Position numbers and translations under genes: made by a program. This document shows, piece by piece, positions 57,801 through 64,000 of a stretch of DNA of 64,000 bases (position 1 is the stretch's first letter; each line of letters opens with the position of its first letter). The notes under the pieces are model-generated. The model did not search any database and was not told where the DNA came from. It saw nothing but the letters and a program-made list of their open reading frames with translations. The DNA lies in NCBI RefSeq assembly GCF_905171775.1, contig NC_053492.1, positions 63,201,355 through 63,265,354 on the forward strand. Direction: 5' to 3'. The DNA is from Rana temporaria (taxonomy: Eukaryota > Chordata > Amphibia > Anura > Ranidae).

Positions 57801-58369
57801 TTAAAACAAATATAAAATCAGCACACAGAGGGCATTTGCCAAGCTTCAATAAAGCATCACAGAAGCATGAAAAACACATGCTTTAATGTGTGTTAAAAGT
57901 AAATGAGCCTTATATCTGTTTTGGTGTTCTGAATAAAGGCCCATTCACACTTGTGTGTTTCAGCAACATATGCTAAAACATGTATTACCATAATGCACGG
58001 AATCTATGTGCCATGCATTGTGGTGCCAATCATTGGAAATGGCACCCTAATGCATTGTACACAAGAGTTCAATGCTCCATGGCACACCATTATGCATATA
58101 CCGTGCGTTGTGGTGTGCTACAATCTTAAAAAAGGGTCATGCATGTTTTTTCATCTGTTGTGATGCCTTGGTCACCCAGTAATAATGAATAGACTGCCTT
58201 AAAACAATTCATACCATAACACATATTAATGCATGAGCATCAAAGTCCAAGTTCACATTTTTCAAAATAAATTAATAAAAAGGTGAACTCACACCTACAC
58301 CCTCCCCACCCCTCCGGTTTCCGCTGTACTTACCTTGGTGTGCGATGAGCTGTCAGTGCTTGCACAGCT
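57801..58369. other. Unassigned, with a possible MITE remnant
   Basis: GGCCCATTCACACTTGTGTG at 57939 resembles MITE ends in this genome, but no partner end was found. Confidence 0.35.
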
Positions 58370-59560
58370 GGTGTAGTGGTCTGGACAGTGTCGACCGGTC
58401 CACAGAGGGCGCACGGGCGCTGCCCCCCCTATCCATGCGTCCTACCCCCTGATATGTAGATCGGACTATGGACTATGGATTCCAATAGGGGGGGGTGTTT
58501 TTTTTAAGCACAGAGGCTCAAATAAGCTTCGAAAAGGGATGGGCTGGGGTGGGGGGGTTCAAGCCCATCCAGTTATGTGACGATAGCAAATACATTTTTG
58601 ATATTTTCGCACTAAAGTTCCTTCCCGATAATCATGAGACAGGTCTGTTTCCCGATTGCCCAAAGTGTCAGTCGATCCTTTTGGATGCCTAGTGCTTAGG
58701 AGGAACAGAGAGAAGACACATGGTGGAGTAAGCTATGGGAGAAGCGGACACCTGAGTCCAGAGGAGGCTCTAGGCTTTGTGAGGCCTCAGGCAAAACTTG
58801 ACATGGGGCCCCACTCACACCCATGATGGGTAAAATAATTCAAGGACAAGAGCCTCTTCTCCACAGCCCTGACCGGGGGTCTTTAACAAGGCGGTCCCCA
58901 GATCCTGCTCTTTAATCACTCAGGGGTGGGAGCCACCTGGTGTTGTCACCTGATGACCCCACCCCCTTGTGACATCATTGACTGAGGGTATGATATGTCA
59001 TTGACGTCACAAGGGGTGGTCACCGATATTCACTTGTTGTTAAGGATGCTGGCAGCCCCGCTCCTGAGTCAGGGATCCTAATGCTGCCTGAGCACAACAG
59101 CGTTAAGGTCCTCTGTCCCTCAAAACTGGGGTAATGCATTGGGTAAGATAGGCGGCTGCAAGGCCCCTGTGAGTGCGAGGTCTTAGGCGACTGCCTAATA
59201 TGCCTAATTAAAGAGCCGCCTCTGCCTGAGCCACTCCTGGAGAGGAGGTCGGAGGACACCAAAGCCCACCGGCCCTAGATCAGGTAGGTGCCTGATCGGC
59301 AGGCGCCTGGGGGGGTTGTCAGCCAGGAGGGAAGGAAGGTGGGGGGCAGTATAAGCATTCGGTCGCGGGCCACCCGGGGGGGGCTTGTCAGCCCAGAGGA
59401 AGGAGGAGGGTGGGGATGGTATCAGTGCCTCTCCGCGGCCCACCCGGGGGTGCTGTCAATGATGTCACAAGGGGGTGGCCATCAGCCGCCCGGCGGGGGG
59501 GGTGCTTGTTTACTGCCCCCCCCCAAATGGAAAACCCACCAGCCACCACTGGGTCTGGAG
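58370..59560. repeat. Dispersed repeat, copy 2 (shared with 44440-44915), with hAT insert
   Basis: TATCCATGCGTCCTACCCCC, ATGGATTCCAATAGGG and AAGCCCATCCAGTTATGTGA correspond to copy 1. It is interrupted by a hAT MITE (58759-59224), and 59285-59480 is a GC-rich degenerate tandem stretch (GGCCCACCCGGGGG). Confidence 0.6.
58759..59224. mobile_element. hAT-type MITE, TSD CCTGAGYC
   Basis: Ends CAGAGGAGGCTCTAGGC and AAAGAGCCGCCTCTG. Flanks CCTGAGTC (58751-58758) and CCTGAGCC (59225-59232) differ by one base. 466 bp, non-coding. Confidence 0.88.
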
Positions 59561-60200
59561 GATTGAAACCCATGCTCTTCTCCTACTTCTTTTGGCAGCG
59601 CTTCAAAGATGGATCAGAGCGATTCACTTTGCCAATAGTGACCAGTCAGAATTGTTCTGATCCATCCCTGAAGCACTGCAGCTTATCACCCCTTCCTACA
59701 ATGGGGACCGGAGGTTGGGGAGCGTGTATGGTGATAGTTCACTTTTTGTTTTCTGAATTGGTGAACTAACTCTTTAAAACACCACAACAGAATATTTAAA
59801 TGGGAATGGGCCCCAATGGCTATGTGATAGTATTTAGTACTAAATGAAAACACTGGGGGAGATTCAGAAAGATATACGACGGCGTATCTCCTGATACGCC
59901 GTCGTATCTCTGAGATCCGACGGTCGGATCTATGCGACTGATTCATAAGAATCAGTTACGCATAGATCTCCCTAAGATCCGACAGGTGTAAGTGACTTAC
60001 ACCATCGGATCTTAGGCTGCAATCTCCCGCCGGCCACTAGGTGACGCTTCGTTTTTTTACGCGACGAATGTGCAAATTCTGATTTCCGCAGATTCAGAAA
60101 CGAACGCCCGCCCGTCGTTTTTTCTTTATGTCGTTTGCGTTAGGCTTTTTCCGGCGTATACTTACCCCTGCTATATGCGGCGTATCCAATGTTAAGTATG

Positions 60201-61208
60201 CCCTGGGTCGCTCCATATTCAGCTACATACGGTTTTAATGGTTTTATTTTAATGTTCTATATTCAGTAGTTTGCTCCGCTGGGCTCTGTCACTTGGCTGA
60301 CACTTTTAAACATTACTATCCGGATAGATTAATGTACATGCAGCCAAGAACGAATGACATCTGGCGTTACTCTGCTGACAATATTAGCATGGCTTTTATC
60401 TGATAGCGGGCTACAACAAAATGGCCGCGCCGCTACTTCCGGTTTTCGATATATATAAACAATAGTCGTACTGCCAATCAGGTTCCCCAGATGAAGACAC
60501 GTGATCCTGTGTCGTAACGCGTAGGGATTGGACAGGACGTACACCTGGAGTGACGTAAGCCGGCGCTGAAGACGCCGCTCGTGTGTTTTATTCGTTGCAC
60601 TCGTTTTAATGTTTTGATGTAAGCGCAGGTTTTTTCAAATAAACTACCCCCCTGAGTCTTACAATTTCACACTATTGGAGCCCCTGTGTTCTCTTTTTTT
60701 CCCTCCCCGTTTTGGAGCTGTATTAGGAATTGGCCGAGGAGACGCTCCAGCAGATATTAGTAAGAGAGAAGATCTCTATGGTGGTTAACAGAGAAGTTGC
60801 ACTCAGGATCTATTGGATGCATATTAATTTATGTTTTGAGGTAAGAGTTCTGGGAGCCTGGTGAGGGAGTGAACCATACATCTGTCAATTATCCGCCTAG
60901 TGGAAATTCAGCTACACTGCGACCACCATCTGACAGCTTGGCACACCATTATTGGGACACTTTTCTACTAATTTTTCACTCATTTTTTATTTTTTATTTT
61001 GATCACCTCAATTTTTGGATTTATTCGATTTTTGCTCAATCATTTAATTTTTTTGAGCTTCACACTTTATATATTTCTTTCACATATTGGGACTGTTCAC
61101 AATCTCATTTTGTATCATTTGCTCACATTCACTGTATATATATATATTTAGAGTGATTTACCTTTTTTTCACCAGTGTGTTGGTTCACGCAGAACCCCTT
61201 TATTTATG
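60201..61208 (+). mobile_element. Hammerhead-bearing retroelement with 13-bp TSD
   Basis: The duplication AATGTTAAGTATG lies at 60188-60200 and 61209-61221, bounding a 1008-bp insert. It contains a hammerhead-like motif (60471-60535), TGACGTAA (60551-60558), a GGCG-CTGAAGA-CGCC hairpin, then AAATAAACTACC near 60639 and TTGGAGCCCCTGTGTTC. No protein is encoded. The same modules recur at 63636 and, in part, in the spacer and arm edge of the 40615 element. I infer a non-autonomous Penelope-related or similar retroelement. Confidence 0.82.
60471..60535 (+). ncRNA. Hammerhead-ribozyme-like motif A (long paired stems, decayed core)
   Basis: CTG and CCAAT (60471-60478), bulge CAGGTT, CCC 60485-60487, box CAGATGA 60488-60494 (U4 changed to A), stem II GACAC-GTGATCCT-GTGTC 60496-60513, box GTAA 60514-60517 (GAAA with one change), palindrome ACGCGT 60517-60522, A 60523, GGG 60524-60526, ATTGG 60527-60531, A bulge, CAG 60533-60535. 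All stems pair perfectly around the bulges, but two core changes predict loss of activity. Confidence 0.8.
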
Positions 61209-61599
61209 AATGTTAAGTATGGCCGTCGTTCCTGCACCGAGTTTTGAATTTTTACGTCGATTGCGTTAGTCGGTCGCGAATACGGATGGACGTAATTTAC
61301 GTTCACGGCGAAAACAATGACATTCTAGCGACGTCATTTGGAGCATGCGCACATGGAAAAATCGTGGCCGGCACAGGTGAAGTACGATCGGCGCGGGGAC
61401 GCTCCTGATTTAAATAATACACTACCCCTAGCCGCGGAATTTGAATTCCCGCCGGGGGAGTTACGATCCGCCGGCGCAAGTTTCGAGGTAAGTGCTTTCT
61501 GAATACAGCACTTGCCTAAAAAAATTGCGCTGGCGGATCGTAAATAAGATAGATTACGCGGATCTAAAGATCCGCTGATCTATCTGAATCTAGCCCACT

Positions 61600-62194
61600 G
61601 GCTTTTTTTTCTGGCTAAAATCAAAAAATGTACCTCTGAAATGCAATTGTGAGTATAATTGGATTCTGACTGTCTGAAAACTGAAATAAACAAAAGAGAA
61701 AAATGTTTCAGGCAAAAGAGCAATTGTGTCACTGCAAGATGCAATTATCGCTACTACTTACCAATGCACGAGCGGCAATGTGATATGAACATTTGAATGC
61801 AATCTCCAGCCTCTAATAACATATGCTTGTTTACCCAACCCGACCTGCTTTATGGATGGGATGCTCACATTGATATGACCTTGCAGTGCAGTACAGGAAA
61901 AATACAATGCATTCCTACTGATATAATTAGCAGGATATGTGAAGCTTTTGCGGATCAGAGGGATCAAAGAAGTTGTTAGCCCACTGACAATTTCTGATAA
62001 ATTTGAGTCGGCTGGAAAAAGCAGCTATTTTAAAAAAATATGCGGAAGAAAAAAAAGCTCAATTCTCTCAGCTATAGAGATTGTTATTTGCTGCAGTAGG
62101 CTCAGTTCACAAAGCTAACACAGCAGAATAAAGAATCTTATTTTCAGAAAGATACTATTAGTTTCAGTCAAAGTGTATGTAAGCCCAAAACTTT
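61600..62194. other. Unassigned, AT-rich
   Basis: No gene or repeat recognised. Confidence 0.35.
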
Positions 62195-62925
62195 TAGCCA
62201 GATTCAGAAAGAGTTAAGCCGGCGTATCAGTAGATATGCCGTCATAACTCTGAATCGAAGCCGTCGTATATTTAAGTGTATTCTCAAATTGAGATACACT
62301 TAAATCTAGCTAAGATACGACATCCTGCGCCGTCATATTTTAGATTTCTATTTAGGCTGGCCGCTAGGGGAGTGAACGCTGATTTACGCCTAGAATGCGT
62401 AAATCAGCAAGATACGCCTATTCACGAACGTACGCTTGCCCGTCGCAGTAAAGATACGCCGTTTACGTGAGGGGGTTTTCAGGCGTAAAGTTATTCCACC
62501 AAAAAGCTGGCCTAGCCAATGTTAAGTATGGATGTCGTTCCCGTGTCGAATTTTGAAAATTTTACGTTGTTTGCGTAAGTCGTCCGTGAATGGTGCTGGA
62601 CGTAATTTACGCTCACGTCGAAACCAATAAGTCCTTGCGGCGTAATTTGGAGCATGCGTACTGGGATACGTCCACGGACGGCGCATGCGCCGTTCGTTCA
62701 AAACGTAATTTACGCGGGGTCATGGTTTATTTACATAAAACACGCCCACCTCATCACAATTTGAATTAGGCGCGCTTACGCCGGCCCATTTACGCTACGC
62801 CGCCGTAACTTAGGACGCAAGTGCTTTGTGAATACAGCACTTGCCTCTCTGACTTACAGCGGCGTAGCGTATATGCGATACGCTACACCTGCACAAAGTT
62901 AAGCCAGTCTTTCTGAATCTGGCTA
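62195..62925. mobile_element. GGGCCAGATTC-family MITE, TSD TTT
   Basis: Ends TAGCCAGATTC and GAATCTGGCTA, with TTT at 62192-62194 and 62926-62928. Complete at 731 bp; carries ACGGCGCATGCGCCGTTCG and GCAAGTGCTTTGTGAATAC like its relatives. Confidence 0.92.
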
Positions 62926-62928
62926 TTT

Positions 62929-63226
62929 ATTTTTCAAGTTTTGCATACAATAGTATGGAAGAATTAAAACCACCTACCATTTTAATATGTCTAACATTGG
63001 GGAACTTTCCCTTCATTTGTACCAAAGACACAAGGGGAAGCTAGAGGTAATGTCCCAAATAAAAATAATTCCTTCCTTAGTTACCCCTGTAACAAGTGTC
63101 GCCACCGAAAGATTTCCCTATCTTATTCTGGGATTTTGTATTTCCCCTTACTTCATTTCTGTATCCCTGGGTTCATTTTATACAGGGTTCGTGATCTTTT
63201 TTCTTTTCTCAATCTGGTTCATGATC
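62929..63226. other. Unassigned
   Basis: No gene; nothing recognised with confidence. Confidence 0.35.
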
Positions 63227-63640
63227 TTAACCACTTGAGCTCTGGAAGAATTGGCTGCCCAATGACCGGGCTGTTTTTTGTGATACCGCACTGCGTTGCT
63301 TTAACTGACAATTGCGCGGTCAGTGCAACGTTGCACCCAAACACAATTTACATGTTTTTTTCTCCCACAAATAGAGCTTTCTTTTGGTGGTATTTGATCA
63401 CCTCTGCGGTTTAATTATTTTGTGCCATAAACAAAAAAACTGCGACAATTTTGAAAAAATAAATACATAGGTACATTTTTTGAACTTTTTGCTGTAATAA
63501 ATAACCCCCCAAAAATATACATTAAAAAAAATTCTTTCTCAGTTTAGGCAGATATGTACTTTTCTACATCATTTTGGTAAAAAAAAATCGCAATAAGCGT
63601 ATATTGAATGGTTTGCGCAAAAGTTATAGCGTCTACAATA
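63227..63640 (+). mobile_element. TTAA-type element, left part
   Basis: Starts TTAACCACTTGAGCTCTGG and contains GGTATTTGATCACCTCTGCG, shared with 21615 and, in reverse, 20177. It is interrupted near 63640 by a hammerhead element and runs out of the window. Confidence 0.82.
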
Positions 63641-63689
63641 TAGGGATGCCCCAGTAGAAGTCACATGAGACGAAACGCGTAGGGATTGG
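63636..63689 (+). ncRNA. Hammerhead-ribozyme-like motif B
   Basis: CAAT 63636-63639, long bulge, CCC 63649-63651, box CAGTAGA 63652-63658 (two changes from CUGANGA), stem II GTC-ACATGA-GAC 63660-63671, intact GAAA 63672-63675, palindrome ACGCGT 63675-63680, A 63681, GGG 63682-63684, ATTG 63685-63688. It shares GAAACGCGTAGGGATTGG almost exactly with motif A. Core changes predict inactivity. Confidence 0.75.
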
Positions 63690-64000
63690 TATGCCACTTC
63701 CCATATTGCCTCCTTTTTATTGCCATTTGTGATCACTTTTAATGTTTTTCTTTGTGGCTTTATTACAATAAAACCTTCTTACTTTTTTGATCTGCACAAT
63801 TGGAGCCCTGTTTTTTTCTTTCTCCCTGCATGTCTCTTGGAGTGAGTTTTTTTGGAGCAGGAACATTGTGCCTTCCAAATCCCCACAGGGGGTTCCGTGC
63901 AACCACTAAAACTTTCCGTTGGAATTAGTGTGGTTAATCTGGGAGATCCGGTTCGGTATACTGTTTGAGGATATTATACATCCAAGGTCCTTCATTGAAG
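63636..64000 (+). mobile_element. Hammerhead-bearing retroelement, partial at window edge
   Basis: Begins with the motif at 63636-63689, followed by TTTTAATGTTTTTCTTTGTG, CAATAAAACCTTC near 63767 and AATTGGAGCCCTGTTTTTTTC, the same tail modules as at 60640-60700. The right boundary lies outside the window. Confidence 0.7.

Larger units (their letters stand above)
59855..61596. mobile_element. GGGCCAGATTC-family MITE, TSD ACT, split by a hammerhead element
   Basis: Ends GGGGGAGATTC and GAATCTAGCCC, with ACT at 59852-59854 and 61597-61599. Family body sequence is present on both sides of the insert at 60201-61208 (GACGGCGTATCTCCTGATAC; GGCCGTCGTTCCTGC). Confidence 0.9.

Overview
This 64 kb window looks like intergenic or intronic DNA from a large, transposon-filled vertebrate genome. 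The mix of repeats points to an anuran amphibian, probably a ranid frog. That call is inferred from repeat types I recognise by eye: Tc1/mariner, hAT, PIF/Harbinger-like and TTAA-type (piggyBac-like) DNA elements, L1-like and CR1/L2-like LINEs, short TGTAGC...GCTACA LTRs, and hammerhead-bearing retroelements. I found no convincing host protein-coding gene, tRNA or rRNA. The only protein homology visible is decayed transposase and reverse transcriptase.

Layout. 1-7065 is a 42-bp minisatellite whose first ~3.1 kb is repeated about 3.9-4.0 kb downstream; a 200-N gap follows. 7266-16330 holds hAT, Tc1 and MITE copies nested in each other. 16331-31715 holds MITEs with clear target-site duplications (TSDs), two TTAA elements, two LTRs with 4-bp TSDs, a SINE and an AT-rich foldback. 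31716-35640 is a TTAA element split by a 5'-truncated L1-like LINE with a 16-bp TSD. 35641-48818 includes two large palindromic retro-insertions (38615-39758 and 40615-42720, TSDs of 15 and 14 bp), minus-strand LTRs and more MITEs. 48819-54409 includes a TTAA foldback, a CR1/L2-like LINE interrupted by a hAT foldback, a Tc1 fragment and MITEs. 54984-55980 is a 29-bp minisatellite. 56101-64000 is a CR1-like LINE tail, nested MITEs and two more hammerhead-bearing insertions.

The most interesting signal is a set of six hammerhead-ribozyme-like motifs. They lie at 8971-9007 (-), 38868-38941 (-), 39491-39564 (+), 46687-46745 (+), 60471-60535 (+) and 63636-63689 (+). Each has a CUGANGA-like box, a stem II hairpin, a GAAA-like box and a self-complementary stem III (ACGCGT or ACATGT) ending in an NUH cleavage triplet. 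Five have a recognisable two-part stem I. The two copies at 38868 and 39491 keep the full core consensus. The better-delimited elements carrying them are retro-inserted (13-15 bp TSDs) and share downstream modules. This fits Penelope-like elements or their non-autonomous relatives.

Nested insertions with precise TSDs allow relative dating. Examples are LINE into TTAA element, hAT into LINE, MITE and hAT into Tc1, Harbinger-like MITE into another MITE, and hammerhead element into MITE. All positions and pairings were read by eye; no alignment, folding or database search was run.
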